A DNA stretch of 22,713 nucleotides from JBMNNS01 sp050942625 (GTDB taxonomy: Bacteria; Bacillota; Dethiobacteria; DTU022; UBA8154): NCBI GenBank assembly GCA_050942625.1, contig JBMNNS010000021.1, positions 1-22,713 of the forward strand, in the 5' to 3' direction. The translations under genes were made by a program, and so were the position numbers. Shown here piece after piece: positions 22,639-22,713 of this stretch (the stretch's first letter is position 1; each line of letters opens with the position of its first letter). The notes beneath the pieces were generated by a model. That model had not been told where the DNA came from and ran no database searches. It saw only the letters and a list, made by a program, of their open reading frames with translations.

Positions 22639-22647
22639 TGCTATAAT
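22639..22647 (+). promoter_or_regulatory. Extended -10 promoter of the gene at the right edge
   Basis: TGCTATAAT is a perfect extended -10 (TGnTATAAT). No good -35 is seen 17 bases upstream. Transcription would start near 22654, about 40 bases before the ATG at 22694, divergent from cwlD. Confidence 0.5.
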
Positions 22648-22693
22648 GTTCTTAACGCTTGTCAATAAAGGCTTTCAATGAGGGGGTGTTATT

Positions 22694-22713
22694 ATGGAAT
22701 ACCATAGGAAAAA
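22694..22713 (+). CDS. Start of an unidentified gene, cut by the window edge
   Basis: ATG 22694 follows GAGGGGGTG at proper spacing and lies behind the extended -10 promoter. Only MEYHRK is visible, so nothing can be said about the product. Confidence 0.45.

Overview
The window looks like a chromosomal segment of an anaerobic, spore-forming Bacillota (class Clostridia, Peptococcaceae- or Syntrophomonadales-like). The grounds are strong AGGAGG-type ribosome binding sites, frequent TTG and GTG starts, the cdaA-cdaR-glmM operon, the MurT/GatD pair, a cwlD-type spore-cortex amidase and an AgcS symporter. The species assignment is inference. No rRNA, tRNA, CRISPR array, prophage or intact insertion sequence was seen.

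Layout. (1) 264-5229: five tightly packed + strand genes: a metallo-beta-lactamase-fold hydrolase, a YfcE-type phosphoesterase, a fused Memo/LigB-AMMECR1 protein, the AmmeMemoRadiSam radical SAM enzyme and a sodium:alanine symporter. (2) 5263-8553: promoter, hairpin-rich leader, then cdaA-cdaR-glmM, joining c-di-AMP synthesis to cell-wall precursor supply. (3) 8554-9462: a 0.9-kb AT-rich non-coding stretch with a candidate promoter, several hairpins and a good terminator, lying in front of the polyhydroxyalkanoate operon. (4) 9463-12389: a small PhaE-like protein, PhaE and class III PhaC. (5) 12752-15546: the trkA-trkH potassium-uptake pair. (6) 15597-18399: a worn accessory stretch: an isochorismatase-family hydrolase, an EamA transporter with an internal deletion, a His/Cys-tagged PadR repressor with a small His/Cys-rich partner behind a consensus promoter, and a broken AbiEii-type toxin gene next to an intact DUF6922-like gene. 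(7) 18547-21508: murT-gatD and a signal-less NlpC/P60 peptidase. (8) 21511-21733: a dispersed-repeat copy and a triplicated T-tract element between convergent genes. (9) 21733-22476 (minus): cwlD with a sigma-E-like promoter, then the first bases of a divergent gene.

How it fits together. cdaA/cdaR/glmM, MurT/GatD, the NlpC/P60 enzyme and CwlD all concern peptidoglycan. c-di-AMP made by CdaA commonly controls potassium uptake in Firmicutes, and Trk genes lie nearby. The PHA genes give carbon storage. Least understood are the AmmeMemoRadiSam cluster, the PadR/His-Cys pair, the small PhaE paralogue and the structured region before the PHA operon. Three genes appear to be decaying (window start, EamA, AbiEii), two by internal deletions that also shift frame.
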